64,000 nt of DNA from Methanolinea sp. (GCA_030055515.1 JASFYI010000002.1:189290-253289); one strand, 5' to 3'. Positions 25,300-34,748 are shown, counted from the first letter of the stretch. Program-made: numbers and translations. The notes: generated by a model not told the origin, from the letters alone.

Positions 25300-27362
25300 A
25301 CATCCTCGTCGTGCCCCAGAAGGGTGATTACAGGATCCTCTTCCTCGACAACCTGAAGGTCGTCGCCACGGGGATCGCCGAGATCGAGGAGACGGAGAAG
25401 GGTTTCCGGCCGGGGAGGTACAGGCTCCGCTGGGGGGAGAAGAAGCAGTTCCGGCACACACCCTCAAAGGAGCTCGTGGTCTCGCTCCGGAAGGGCTCGG
25501 TGTACCTCGCGAGGGAGGACGAGGTCTTCGAGGGGTTCCTCCGCGACTTCCAGATCCCCTACTCCCACGCGGAGGTCTGCCGGATCTGCCTGATGGAGGA
25601 CAGGGTGACCCCCCTCTCGCGGAAGGACAGCGTCCGGTACACGACGGGCGAGCGCATCTGCTTCGAGTGCGGAAAGCGGGAGTTGCGCAGGGAGCTCGCC
25701 GCGATGGGGAAGGTCGGGCGGAGCGCGCTCGGCCATCTCGAGGAGCTCCTCGCGTCGCTCCGGGACGTCGAGAAGGTCCTCGCGTCGGTCCGGCCCGGAA
25801 AGTCCCGGATATCCCAGGCCCTCTTCGACCGGCTCGAGGCGCACCCCGTGCAGGAGACGCAGGCCCTCGTCGAGCTCCCCCTCCCCCGCGAGTTCGTGGA
25901 GGCGTCCGGCGTCGAGAGGCTCATGCCCGTCCAGCAGATGGCAGTCGACGCAGGCCTCCTCCACGGCAGGCACCTCCTCATCGTCTCGGCAACTGCGAGC
26001 GGGAAGACGTTCATCGGCGAGATGGCGGGACTGAAGAACTTCCTCGAGGGGCGCGGGCACTGCCTCTTCCTCGTCCCGCTCGTCGCCCTCGCCGTCCAGA
26101 AGTACCAGCGGTTCGAGGAGCGTTACGGGAAGATCGCGGGCGTCGGGCTCCTCGTCGGGCAGGCCCGGATCAACATCCCCGAGAACCGGCCCGTCGGGGA
26201 CAGGAACATCAGGGCCCCGCTCGTGGTGGGGACCTACGAGGGGGTGGACCACTTCATCCGCACCGGCGGGCGCCTCCCGCCCATCGGGACCGTCGTCATC
26301 GACGAGGTCCAGACGCTCGTCGACCCCGAGCGCGGCCACAGGCTCGACGGGCTGATCGCCCGGCTCAAGTACCTCTTCCCGCGGGCCCAGTTCCTGTATC
26401 TCTCCGCGACTGTCGGTGTCCCCAAGGCCCTCGCGAAGAAGCTCGGGGCGACCCTCGTCCGGTACGACGACCGGCCCGTCCCGCTCGAGCGGTACCTCCT
26501 CTTCACCGAGAACAGGCAGAAGATCCCGACGATAAAGCGGCTCTGCGCGCAGGAGTACGCGCACGTCTCCTCGAAGGGCTACCACGGGCAGTCGATCGTC
26601 TTCACGAACTCCCGGGCGAGGACGCACGTGATCGCCGATGCCCTCGGCCCCGGCTACGCCGCGTACCACGCCGGGCTCTCCACGCAGGAGAAACGCGAGA
26701 TCGAGGCCCGGTTCCTCTCGGGGAAGATCAAGGCCGTCGTCACCACCGCGGCGCTCGGGGCAGGCGTCGACTTCCCCGCATCGCAGGTCATCTTCGACTC
26801 GCTCGCGATGGGCATCAACTGGCTCACGGTGCAGGAGTTCTCCCAGATGTCGGGGAGGGCGGGGAGGCCCGACTTCCACGACCTCGGGAAGGTCGTGGTC
26901 CTCGCGGAGCCCGGTGCGTCCTACTCGCGGGCGGGGTCGATGACAGAAGAGGAGGTCGCGATGAAGCTCCTGCGGGGGGAGATGGAGGAGGTCGCTCCCG
27001 AGCACGACGTCGAGCAGAGCTCGGAAGAGTACGTGGCGAACGCCGTCGTGTGCGGGGGGAGGCTCTCTGACCTCGAGAGGATCAACGCGACCATGGTGGG
27101 ATCCATGGAACCGGTCCTCGACCTCCTCGTGGAGAAGGGCCTCGTCTCGGTCGAGGACGGGAGGGTCGTCCTCTCCCCCCTCGCCCGCGTGATGGCAGAG
27201 CACTTCATCGGGGTCGAGCGCCTCGCCGAGATCCGGAGGCTCGCGGCGGAGGTCTCCGATCCCCTCGACATCGTGGCGGAACTCGCCTGTGCCGAGAGCG
27301 AGAGGAGGCGGGAGGCGGAGAGGGAGGGGAGGAAGGCGGGGAAGCGGGGGAAGGGGGAGTAG
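25296..27362 (+). CDS. Superfamily 2 helicase with N-terminal zinc ribbon
   Basis: 688 residues. An N-terminal beta-rich region (1-90) is followed by a four-cysteine zinc ribbon (Cys95, 98, 122, 125). The helicase core has motif I SATASGKTF near residue 232, motif II DEVQ near 338, motif III LSATVGVP, a TTAALGAGVDFPASQ segment, and motif VI QMSGRAGRPDF. The last two resemble Hel308/Ski2-type enzymes. The C-terminus is very basic and charged (EREGRKAGKRGKG). The substrate is unknown; replication-fork repair or RNA processing are both possible. It overlaps the upstream regulator by four bases (ATGA). Confidence 0.85.
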   Translation: MNILVVPQKGDYRILFLDNLKVVATGIAEIEETEKGFRPGRYRLRWGEKKQFRHTPSKELVVSLRKGSVYLAREDEVFEGFLRDFQIPYSHAEVCRICLMEDRVTPLSRKDSVRYTTGERICFECGKRELRRELAAMGKVGRSALGHLEELLASLRDVEKVLASVRPGKSRISQALFDRLEAHPVQETQALVELPLPREFVEASGVERLMPVQQMAVDAGLLHGRHLLIVSATASGKTFIGEMAGLKNFLEGRGHCLFLVPLVALAVQKYQRFEERYGKIAGVGLLVGQARINIPENRPVGDRNIRAPLVVGTYEGVDHFIRTGGRLPPIGTVVIDEVQTLVDPERGHRLDGLIARLKYLFPRAQFLYLSATVGVPKALAKKLGATLVRYDDRPVPLERYLLFTENRQKIPTIKRLCAQEYAHVSSKGYHGQSIVFTNSRARTHVIADALGPGYAAYHAGLSTQEKREIEARFLSGKIKAVVTTAALGAGVDFPASQVIFDSLAMGINWLTVQEFSQMSGRAGRPDFHDLGKVVVLAEPGASYSRAGSMTEEEVAMKLLRGEMEEVAPEHDVEQSSEEYVANAVVCGGRLSDLERINATMVGSMEPVLDLLVEKGLVSVEDGRVVLSPLARVMAEHFIGVERLAEIRRLAAEVSDPLDIVAELACAESERRREAEREGRKAGKRGKGE

Positions 27363-27431
27363 CCCTGCGGGATCGCCCCACCCTTTAAATACATCCGGCA
27401 CGATATCCTTCCCCACCGCTGCGGGAGTCCC

Positions 27432-29759
27432 ATGATCTCTGTCCTCTACGTGGACGACGAGCCCTCGCTGCTCGACGTCACGAAACACCTCCTCGAGCAT
27501 ACCCGGCAGATATCCGTGGATACCGCGGTCTCCGCCGCGGAGGGCCTCGAGATGATCGCGCAGCACCGCTACGATGTCGTGGTGTCCGACTACCAGATGC
27601 CCGGGATGGACGGGATCGGGTTCCTTCGGGCGATCAGGGAACTGGGACTCGATGTCCCGTTCATCATCTTCACCGGGAAGGGCCGGGAGGAGGTCGCCGT
27701 CTCCGCGTTCGAGAGCGGTGCCGATTTCTACGTCCAGAAGGGCGGGGACGTCCGGGCCCAGTTCGCGGAGCTGGAGCGGAAGATCACCCTCGCCCACGAG
27801 CTCCACGTGGAACGGGAGGCAAGGAGGGAGCAGGAAGAGAGGCTCCGCCAGATCGTCGATTTCCTCCCCGACGCGACGTTTGCCATCGACACGGGGGGGC
27901 GGGTCATCATCTGGAACCGCGCGATGGAGAAGATGACGGGGATCGGGGCACGCGAGATCCTCGGGAAGGGAGACTTCGAGTATTCCCTCCCGTTCTACGG
28001 GGAGCGGCGCCCCATCCTCATCGACCTCGCCCTGCGGGATGACGGGGAGATACGGGGGAAGTACGCGTACGTGAGGAGGGAAGGCGACAGCCTCGTCGCG
28101 GAGACGTTCATCCCCCACCTCGGGGGTGGAGAGGGTGCGTACCTCTGGGGGATCGCGACGACCCTCCGCGACACGGGGGGCCGGATCATCGGCGCGATAG
28201 AGTCCATCCGCGACATCTCAACGTGGAAGGCGGCCGAAGCGGAGCTGGTCAGGAAGAACGAGGAACTCCAGCGAGCGTACGGGGTATTGGCGGCGGGAGG
28301 CGAGGAACTCCGGCAGAACCTCGCCGAGGTAGAGAGGAGCCACAGGCGCCTCGAGGGGAGCGAGAGGAGGTTCCGCCAGCTCTTCGAGGCGATGCACGAG
28401 GGGCTCGCCCTCCACCGGCTCGTTTGCGACGGGGAGGGGAGGCCTGCCGAGTACAGGATCCTCGCCGTGAACCAGGCCTTCGAGAGGATTCTCGGGCTCC
28501 GGCGGGAAGACGTCGTCGGGAAGCTCTCCTGCGAGGCATACGGCGTCGACACGCCGCCGTTCCTCGGGACCTACGCGGAGGTGGCAGAGAGCGGGATCCC
28601 GTGCTCGTTCGAGGCGTATTACCCGCCCCTCCGGCGCCACTTCCGGATCTCTGTCTACAGCCCGGCAAAGAACCACTTCGCGACCGTCTTTGAGGACATC
28701 ACCGAGAGTGTCCTCGCCGAGAGGGAAAAGGTCGTCGCAGAAAAGAGGCTGCGCGATACCATCCGCCTCTCGCGCGTGGGATTCTGGGAATACGGCCTCC
28801 GGGAGGAGAGGGTCACGTGGTCCCCCGAGCTGCGCGAGATCCTCGGGTGGGACCCGGGGGTCCCCGCTCCCCCTCCCGCGGACCTCCCGCGGTTCTTCAC
28901 CCCGGAGGGTTACGAGACCTTCGCGCGGGCCGTCGGGAGAGCCGCGCGCGACGGCGAATCCTACGACCTCGAGCTCGAGATGGTCCGGGCAGACGGGGTG
29001 AAGATATGGGCGAGGGCAGTCGGCGGGCCGGTCCGCGGCGCGGACGGCTCCATCTCGGGGGTCCACGGGACCTTCCAGGACATCACGGAGGAAAAGAACG
29101 TACGGGAAGCCCTCAAGAGGGCAAACCGCGAGCTCTCGCTCCTCTCCCGGATCACGCGGCACGACATCCAGAACAGCGTGATGGCCGCGAGGGGACTCCT
29201 CGAGATGATGGAAGGGGAAACTCCCGAAGGGCAGTGGGCCTGCCGGGCGAGGCTCGGGGAAGTGATCGACCGCATCAGCCGGCAGATCCAGTTCACGAGG
29301 GAGTACGAGAGACTGGGGCAGCAGGAGCCCGCGTGGCAGCCCCTCGACGGGATCCTCGGGGGAATCGCGGTGCCGGCGAGAATCCGGTTCGAGAGGGGTC
29401 AAAGTCACGCCGAGGTCTTCGCGAGTCCCCTCCTCCCCAAGGTATTCGAGAACCTCCTCGACAACTCGCTGCGCCATGCCGGGCCCGGCCTCACGGCGGT
29501 GCGGGTCTCCTGCGGGAGGGACGGCGACGACCTCCTCGTCGCGTGGGAGGACGACGGCGTCGGTATCCCCGGGGAGGAGAAGGAGCGGATATTCGAGTAC
29601 AAGTACGGGAAGAACACGGGCCTCGGCCTCTTCCTCGTGCGCGAGATCCTCGCGGCCACCGGGATCTCCGTCCGCGAGACGGGCACGCCGGGGAGGGAGG
29701 CGCGGTTCGAGATACGGGTTCCCCACCGGCTCTGGCGGCCGGAGGCCGGCCACGGGTGA
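27432..29759 (+). CDS. Hybrid response regulator / multi-PAS sensor histidine kinase
   Basis: 775 residues, no membrane span, so probably cytosolic. The N-terminal receiver domain (1-118) has acidic residues D8/D9, phosphoacceptor D53 in VSDYQMPGMDG, and a QKGG lysine. Three PAS domains follow (about 138-265, 305-435, 440-565), then a dimerisation H-box LLSRITRHDIQNS and an HATPase domain with ENLLDNSLRHAG (N box), WEDDGVGIP (G1) and GLGLFLVREIL (G2). The receiver-first, kinase-last order is common in methanogens. A TATA element TTTAAATA at 27384-27391 precedes it. No separate output regulator is adjacent. Confidence 0.9.
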   Translation: MISVLYVDDEPSLLDVTKHLLEHTRQISVDTAVSAAEGLEMIAQHRYDVVVSDYQMPGMDGIGFLRAIRELGLDVPFIIFTGKGREEVAVSAFESGADFYVQKGGDVRAQFAELERKITLAHELHVEREARREQEERLRQIVDFLPDATFAIDTGGRVIIWNRAMEKMTGIGAREILGKGDFEYSLPFYGERRPILIDLALRDDGEIRGKYAYVRREGDSLVAETFIPHLGGGEGAYLWGIATTLRDTGGRIIGAIESIRDISTWKAAEAELVRKNEELQRAYGVLAAGGEELRQNLAEVERSHRRLEGSERRFRQLFEAMHEGLALHRLVCDGEGRPAEYRILAVNQAFERILGLRREDVVGKLSCEAYGVDTPPFLGTYAEVAESGIPCSFEAYYPPLRRHFRISVYSPAKNHFATVFEDITESVLAEREKVVAEKRLRDTIRLSRVGFWEYGLREERVTWSPELREILGWDPGVPAPPPADLPRFFTPEGYETFARAVGRAARDGESYDLELEMVRADGVKIWARAVGGPVRGADGSISGVHGTFQDITEEKNVREALKRANRELSLLSRITRHDIQNSVMAARGLLEMMEGETPEGQWACRARLGEVIDRISRQIQFTREYERLGQQEPAWQPLDGILGGIAVPARIRFERGQSHAEVFASPLLPKVFENLLDNSLRHAGPGLTAVRVSCGRDGDDLLVAWEDDGVGIPGEEKERIFEYKYGKNTGLGLFLVREILAATGISVRETGTPGREARFEIRVPHRLWRPEAGHG

Positions 29760-29782
29760 AGGGGTGATCCCGCCCCCCTCTC

Positions 29783-30646
29783 TCAGCCCCTCTCGAGCTC
29801 GCAGACCCACCTGTCGTAGATGGGGTCGCGGGGGTTCTCGGAGATGCCCGCCGCAAAACCGCGGCTCTCCCCCCAGGACCCGAGGAGCTCTGCCTCGCGC
29901 CTCGTCCCGACCGTGATCAGGCAGTAGTCCGCGAGGGCGAGGAGGGCATCGGTGATTGCCTCCCACGTCCCCTCGTTGAACGTGTTGATCTCCCCGAACA
30001 TGAGGCCGAGTCCCGCGTCCGCCCGCCCGCAGTAGTGCTCCGCGAGGCACCCGTCGATGCACATCGTCCTCTCGGGCAGCAGCCTCCCCCGCGAGAGGCC
30101 GAGGGAGAGGAGAGAAGGGTCGTTGTCGTAGGCGAGGGGGATGATCCCCCTCTCCCTGAGGAGGAGGGACCCTAGTCCCGACCCGCAGCACGAGTCGAGG
30201 CAGGAGGAGAACGCCCTCCCCTCCCAGTACTCCGCGAGGAGGTCCCTTGCCTCCGCGACGCGGTCGGGGTTGAGGTCCTCGAGCGCGGGCGTCACGTTCC
30301 GTGCAAGGTCGAGGCTGTAGTACTCCCTCACGGCATCCTCGAAGACCGCCCTCTGCTCCTGGAATATCTCCCCCGGGAACTCCTCGAAGTGCTCGACGAG
30401 GGCGAGCGTCGGCTCCCGCAGGTGGAACGAGCCCATCACCCACCCATCGCCCGTGTGGAAGGCGATGGCGAGGGGGTCTTCGTCCTCGTCGACGAGCATC
30501 CTCGACTCGTCCGCGGGGACGTTCTCGAGCCATACTGTGTACGCGTCGTCCGTGAGGTCGGAGAACGTGGGCTCGATGCAGCGGAGGCCGGGGAGTTCCA
30601 TCACGCGTTCGAGGAGGGTCCGGGGTTCTCGTGAAACGTTCTCCAT
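29783..30646 (-). CDS. Methyltransferase-like protein of unknown role
   Basis: 287 residues. The segment CLDSCCGSGLGSLLLRERG...AYDNDPSLLSLGLSRGRL resembles motif I and the following strand of class I SAM-dependent methyltransferases, at about residues 150-190. The N-terminal 140 residues (ECIEPTFSDL-like start, many acidic residues) do not match a known domain. It follows the phosphoglycerate mutase stop by seven bases, so the two are co-transcribed. Catalytic activity is not shown by a clear downstream motif. Confidence 0.6.
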   Translation of the reverse strand: MENVSREPRTLLERVMELPGLRCIEPTFSDLTDDAYTVWLENVPADESRMLVDEDEDPLAIAFHTGDGWVMGSFHLREPTLALVEHFEEFPGEIFQEQRAVFEDAVREYYSLDLARNVTPALEDLNPDRVAEARDLLAEYWEGRAFSSCLDSCCGSGLGSLLLRERGIIPLAYDNDPSLLSLGLSRGRLLPERTMCIDGCLAEHYCGRADAGLGLMFGEINTFNEGTWEAITDALLALADYCLITVGTRREAELLGSWGESRGFAAGISENPRDPIYDRWVCELERG

Positions 30647-30653
30647 GGCGGAA

Positions 30654-31889
30654 TCAGGCCCCGTACTTCGGTGCGCGGTCGAGGAGGTCGAGGAGGATGG
30701 GCAAGAGGTCAAGGCCGCGTATCCTGTGGAGGGCCCCCTCCGCGCACGATATCTCGTCGAACGCCGTCACCCTGTCTGTCCTCACGCCCTCCCCCGCGAT
30801 GGCGACCGGGACGGGGTCGGCGCTGTGGTCCCGGACGGCGCACGGCGTGGAATGGTCGGCGCAGACGACGAGGAGGGTGCCGGGCAGCCGCGCGATGGGC
30901 GCGAGCGCGCTGTCTACCCTCTCGATGAATGCCATCTTGGCCCGCGAGTCGCCGTCGTGCCCGGCCTCGTCCGCGCCCTTGACGTTGAGGAGGACGAAGT
31001 CCACCGACGCGAGGGCATCCTTTGCGGCCCTGACCTTCGCGTGGATGTCGGTGTCGACCGAGCCCGTCGCTCCCGGGACGTCGATGCGCGTGAGCCCTAC
31101 GGCCGTCCCTATCCCCGCGATCAGCGCGGCCGCGGAAATCACGCTCCCCGAGAGCCCGTACTTCTCGCGGAACGGCTCGAAGTGCCCCATCCTCCCCGCG
31201 CCCCGCACGAGGATGGTGTTTGCGGGCGGCAGTCCCCGCGCCGCCCGCTCCCTGTTGATCGGGTGGTCGCGGAGGATCCCCTCCGCCTGCCGGACGAACT
31301 CCGCGAGGGCGGCGGCCGTCCTCCGGTCCGCGTCGTCCCCTGTCTTCGCCCCGAAGGGGAGGGGGGCGACGCCCTCCTTCTTGGGGTCGTTCGAGGTGAC
31401 GGAGACCCCGAGCCCCTCGCCGCGGAACGCGAGGGCAGCCCTGTGCCCCGCGCCGGAGCGGAAGGAGAACTGGATGCCGAGTCCGGAGAGGTCGACCCCC
31501 TCCTCCACCGCCCGGGAGAGCGGCTCCGTCCCGTGTATCCTGCCCGCCCGACGGTCGACGACGCGGCCCTCCGCGTCGAGGGTCGCGTAGTTGCACCGGA
31601 AACCGATCATCCCCGGTTCCATCCGGATCCCGCAGCCCTCCGCCTCGAGCGGCCCCCTCCCCGTGTAGTATCTCCGCGGGTCGTAGCCGAGGAGGCTCAG
31701 GTGCGCCGTGTCCGACCCCGGCCTGATCCCGGGGGCGATCGTGTCCATGATGCCGCAGATGCCCTCGCGCGCGATCCCGTCGAGGACCGGGGTGAGGGCC
31801 GCCTGGAGGGGAGTCCTGTTCCCGAGCTCCGGGCAGGGGCGGTCGGAGAGGCCGTCGAGGACGAGGAAGAGGATCTTGCGCGCCGTCAT
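30654..31889 (-). CDS. apgM: 2,3-bisphosphoglycerate-independent phosphoglycerate mutase, archaeal type
   Basis: Interconverts 3- and 2-phosphoglycerate in glycolysis/gluconeogenesis. The 411-residue alkaline-phosphatase-superfamily enzyme begins MTARKILFLVLDGLSDRP with a metal-ligand Asp, has the nucleophile region DTAHLSLLGYDP near residue 60, FVLLNVKGADEAGHDG, and the C-terminal metal site VVCADHSTPCAVRDHSADPVP. An in-frame ATG at 31958 precedes it but homology begins at 31889. It is likely driven by a promoter near 31915-31925 on the minus strand. Confidence 0.93.
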   Translation of the reverse strand: MTARKILFLVLDGLSDRPCPELGNRTPLQAALTPVLDGIAREGICGIMDTIAPGIRPGSDTAHLSLLGYDPRRYYTGRGPLEAEGCGIRMEPGMIGFRCNYATLDAEGRVVDRRAGRIHGTEPLSRAVEEGVDLSGLGIQFSFRSGAGHRAALAFRGEGLGVSVTSNDPKKEGVAPLPFGAKTGDDADRRTAAALAEFVRQAEGILRDHPINRERAARGLPPANTILVRGAGRMGHFEPFREKYGLSGSVISAAALIAGIGTAVGLTRIDVPGATGSVDTDIHAKVRAAKDALASVDFVLLNVKGADEAGHDGDSRAKMAFIERVDSALAPIARLPGTLLVVCADHSTPCAVRDHSADPVPVAIAGEGVRTDRVTAFDEISCAEGALHRIRGLDLLPILLDLLDRAPKYGA

Positions 31890-32001
31890 CTGGAGGGAAT
31901 GTAGTACCCCGCCCCACATATGTTTCACCTTCCCGCGGGGCGGGCGCGGGGTGGCCACGGAAAACGGGGGGAAGGTGGATTGGGCGCTGCCCGCCGCACT
32001 C

Positions 32002-32595
32002 TCACGTGACCTTCGCGGCCACGAGCTTGGACTTTATCACCTCGACCCGCCGGACCGGGAAGATCGGCTTTACCGCCTTGAATGCCTCGCGGGAGAAGTC
32101 GCCGTTCACGATCATGCTCACGATCCCGTTCATGTCGGCCTCCGAGGCCATCTTTCGCACGAGCTGGGTGATGGTGCTCCTTATCTCGTGGACCTGGGAG
32201 AGGTTTGCGCGCGTGAGCGTGAAGCACGTGACGGTGAGGGCGATGTTCTTCCCGTCCTTCGTGACGATGGGGATGTGGCAGTCGATGCGCGACGTACGCC
32301 TCTTGATCATCGACCGGAGGTAGTCCCGGGTCACCTCGTGCCCCACGAACTCGGTGTAGGCCGAGTCGCCCGCCACCTGCGCGATCTTGAACCGCATCTT
32401 CACGTTCTGCTTCGCGTAGTCGTTGATGATCTCCCCGAGCGTCGTCTGCATCACGCGCCCGACCACGTTCTGCGGGTCGTTTGCGATCGTGTCCCCGATG
32501 TAGGTCTTCCCGAGGACTTCCGGTGCGAACACCTTGTACCAGCTCTTGGCTTTCCAGCCTTCGACTCTCCTTCCTGATTGTTTCTTCTTCACCAT
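32002..32595 (-). CDS. rps3ae: 30S ribosomal protein S3Ae (eS1)
   Basis: 197 residues starting MVKKKQSGRRVEGWKAKSWY, with KMRFKIAQVAGDSAYTEFVGHE and a DYLRSMIKRRTSRID segment typical of eS1. A GGTGA site lies four bases from the ATG, inside the end of pcc1, which it overlaps by seven bases. It is the last gene of a four-gene operon: uS15, DHH nuclease, Pcc1, eS1. Confidence 0.96.
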   Translation of the reverse strand: MVKKKQSGRRVEGWKAKSWYKVFAPEVLGKTYIGDTIANDPQNVVGRVMQTTLGEIINDYAKQNVKMRFKIAQVAGDSAYTEFVGHEVTRDYLRSMIKRRTSRIDCHIPIVTKDGKNIALTVTCFTLTRANLSQVHEIRSTITQLVRKMASEADMNGIVSMIVNGDFSREAFKAVKPIFPVRRVEVIKSKLVAAKVT

Positions 32596-32888
32596 TCTCT
32601 CACCAGTTTCCCTGTGCAGGTTTTCGGCAACTCCGCTCCCCCGGGTGGATCGCCGCTTTTCCTCTCGCATCCCGGGACGAGCCTGCAGATCTCCTCCGCG
32701 ATCGCGAGGTTCATCAGGTAGTCGTCCACCGACGCGATCACGGACCGGAGCGACGTTCCCCGAATCTCCGTCACCACGAACCCGTCGCGGCAGTGCGTCC
32801 GCATCGACAGGAGGTTGTCCGGCGAGAGGGCCGCGGCGACGCAGGCGGCCCGTTCGTGCCGGGTCCTTATCTCCCCCTCGATCTCCAT
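32589..32888 (-). CDS. pcc1: KEOPS complex subunit Pcc1
   Basis: 99-residue small alpha/beta protein, dimerisation subunit of KEOPS, which makes t6A37 on ANN-decoding tRNAs. It shows a beta strand start, LSPDNL with the 'P-DN' motif, and IASVDDYLMNLAIAEEI as the long C-terminal helix. It overlaps the nuclease gene at TGATG and eS1 at its own stop. The operon position is the conserved archaeal one. Confidence 0.85.
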   Translation of the reverse strand: MEIEGEIRTRHERAACVAAALSPDNLLSMRTHCRDGFVVTEIRGTSLRSVIASVDDYLMNLAIAEEICRLVPGCERKSGDPPGGAELPKTCTGKLVREW

Positions 32889-34108
32889 CACGCGGCCACC
32901 GCCCTCCGCAGCGCGTCCACGAACTGGGGGAGCCTCGCGGCGGGGACCGTCGCCCCCGCCCTCCGCGCGTGGCCGCCCCCGAATCCTCCCACCTGGACCG
33001 CCGCGCTGTGGACGTGCTCGCCGAGCTCGACGTCGCGGCCCCGTGCCGCCCGTACCGAGACGAACGCGAGCTCGTCCACCCTCGATGCGACGGCGACGAC
33101 CGGGTCCCTGCACTCGACGTCCCTTGCGAGTGCATCCGCGACGTCGCTCGCGAGCGAGGGGTCGTCCACCTCCACGAGGCCGCCCCTGTCGCCGCCCCGG
33201 AGCGCTGCCGCGAGGGCGCCGATCACCCTGAGCCTGTGCTCCACCGCGCAGCCGAACGCCTCGTCGAGGCAGGCGGCAGACCGCAGGCAGAGAGAGGCGG
33301 CAAGACCCCCCCGGCCGGACTTCCCGCAGGCGTCGACCACCGCGGTGAGCGTGTGGGCGTCCGGGATGACCTCGCGCTCGAGGCTGTAGCAGTCCCCGTA
33401 CACGGACTCGAGGGTCTCGGCCGGCGCGTAGGGCGCCACCCTGATGACGAGCAGCGAGAGGAGCCTCGCGAGCGAGACTTCCCCGTCGGCTGCAGCCTTC
33501 TCGAGGATGTCGGAGACCGCCTCCTCGTTCCCGCTCACCTCGTGGAGGTAGGGGTTGAGTGCCGCGTAGAGCCGCTCGTGATCATCCCTCCCCGAGAGGA
33601 GGAGCCCCTTTCCCGGCGAGACGAGGCCGAGGGCCACGGCATCGTTGAAGATGGCGAGGTTCTGCCCGGAAAGCTCCTGCCGGTCGCCGATGATGCCGAG
33701 CATCACGAGGCCCGAAAGGTCGCGGTTTTCCCCGAGGGACTGCGCGACGAGGAACGCGGTCCCCGCGGAGGAGAGCTCGCGTTCCCCGTCGATCCCGTGG
33801 AGCCGGGGGTTGACGTGGAGGTCGCCGCGGAACCGGGGGATGTGGTGGTCGACCACCATGACGTCCTCCGGGAGGTCGGCCATCCCGGACCCGAGATCGC
33901 AGAGGAGCGTCGGCGTCTCCTGCGGGAGTGCCGCGGGGCTCACGTGGGGGACGGCGCGGAGCCTGAACCGTATCCCGCGCCTGTAGAGCGCCGTGCAGAC
34001 GATGGCGCCAGCGGCGATGCCGTCGGCGTCGTGGTGCGCGTACACCTCCACGAACTCCTGCCGGGCGAGGTGCCCGGCGAGGCGTGCTGCAGCCTCCGCG
34101 AGGGTCAT
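32888..34108 (-). CDS. DHH-family single-strand exonuclease (archaeal RecJ / GAN type)
   Basis: 406-residue DHH phosphoesterase. Motif I AHHDADGIAAG (residues about 24-34), motif II LLCDLGSGM, the DHH motif VVDHHIP near residue 84, and GIIGDRQE near 140. The C-terminal DHHA1 domain ends with GGFGGGHARRAGATV. Archaeal relatives associate with GINS at replication forks or act as RecJ-like nucleases. All metal-ligand motifs appear intact. The gene is seven bases downstream of uS15 and overlaps pcc1. Confidence 0.9.
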   Translation of the reverse strand: MTLAEAAARLAGHLARQEFVEVYAHHDADGIAAGAIVCTALYRRGIRFRLRAVPHVSPAALPQETPTLLCDLGSGMADLPEDVMVVDHHIPRFRGDLHVNPRLHGIDGERELSSAGTAFLVAQSLGENRDLSGLVMLGIIGDRQELSGQNLAIFNDAVALGLVSPGKGLLLSGRDDHERLYAALNPYLHEVSGNEEAVSDILEKAAADGEVSLARLLSLLVIRVAPYAPAETLESVYGDCYSLEREVIPDAHTLTAVVDACGKSGRGGLAASLCLRSAACLDEAFGCAVEHRLRVIGALAAALRGGDRGGLVEVDDPSLASDVADALARDVECRDPVVAVASRVDELAFVSVRAARGRDVELGEHVHSAAVQVGGFGGGHARRAGATVPAARLPQFVDALRRAVAA

Positions 34109-34114
34109 GCGACG

Positions 34115-34573
34115 TTACCGCGACAGCAGGATCTCGGCGCTCTCCGGCTTGTAGCTCCAGTCCTTCGGCAGGCGGCCCGTGCGCGTGTAGTACTTGACGA
34201 GGCGCCGGACCTTCGACTCCGTGAGCTGGAGCTGCCTCTTATTGTGCAGGTCGTTCTTGTTCGCGGCCACGTGCTTGCGCAGCCCGAGTGCCTTCGCGAT
34301 GAGGTTGCGGAGGTCCTCGGGGATCTCGGACTCCAGTCCGTTCTCCCTGAGGATCTGCCCGATCCGCTTCCCCGTGACGAGTTTCACGTCGGGGACCCCG
34401 TGGCGGTCGCGAAGGATCATCCCGATCTGGCTCGCGGAGAGGCCTTCCCTGCGCATGTCGACGATGAGCTTCTCGATGGCCGCGACATCGCGGTTCGCCC
34501 ACGACGGGGGCTCCTTCCTGAACGGCCGGACCGACCCCGAGTGTCCCTTCCGCCGCGCGTGTATCCTTGCCAT
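34115..34573 (-). CDS. rps15: 30S ribosomal protein S15 (uS15)
   Basis: 152 residues, MARIHARRKGHSGSVRPFRKE, the archaeal/eukaryotic form with an N-terminal extension, then the uS15 helices (SEIPEDLRNLIAKALGLRKHV, NKNDLHNKRQLQLTESKVRRLVKYY). It is first in the uS15-nuclease-Pcc1-eS1 operon. The ribosome-binding site is a full GGAGGTGA nine bases before the ATG. A structured leader precedes it. Confidence 0.96.
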   Translation of the reverse strand: MARIHARRKGHSGSVRPFRKEPPSWANRDVAAIEKLIVDMRREGLSASQIGMILRDRHGVPDVKLVTGKRIGQILRENGLESEIPEDLRNLIAKALGLRKHVAANKNDLHNKRQLQLTESKVRRLVKYYTRTGRLPKDWSYKPESAEILLSR

Positions 34574-34702
34574 AGTCTTTCCGTCACCTCCGAGATACCC
34601 AAATGTAAATCCGAAAAGAGCCATTGGCTGGCTCCCTGTAATCCCAGGAGGCCCGCGCCGCGGGCCGGTGCAGGGCATTCCCCGCACGTCGGACTTACAT
34701 CT
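34574..34702 (-). promoter_or_regulatory. Structured 5' leader of the uS15 operon
   Basis: A TATA element (TTTTTAAGAAG on the minus strand, about 34722-34732) predicts a transcript beginning near 34702, giving a leader of about 128 nt. Three stem-loops are visible: 34650-34666 (7-bp perfect GC stem, three-base loop), about 34633-34650 (CTCCCTG against CAGGAG with a bulge) and 34618-34634 (GAGCCA/TGGCTC, five-base loop), then the GGAGGTGA site. Autoregulation by uS15 is possible by analogy with bacteria but is inference. Confidence 0.45.
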
Positions 34703-34748
34703 GCCAGCACTACGAGAAGTGCTTCTTAAAAATGGTGGCGGGACGCTC

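Noticed and set aside
25464-28118. 884-codon minus-strand frame
   Set aside because: It is antisense to the zinc-ribbon helicase and histidine kinase; the translation is acidic/arginine-rich with no motif.
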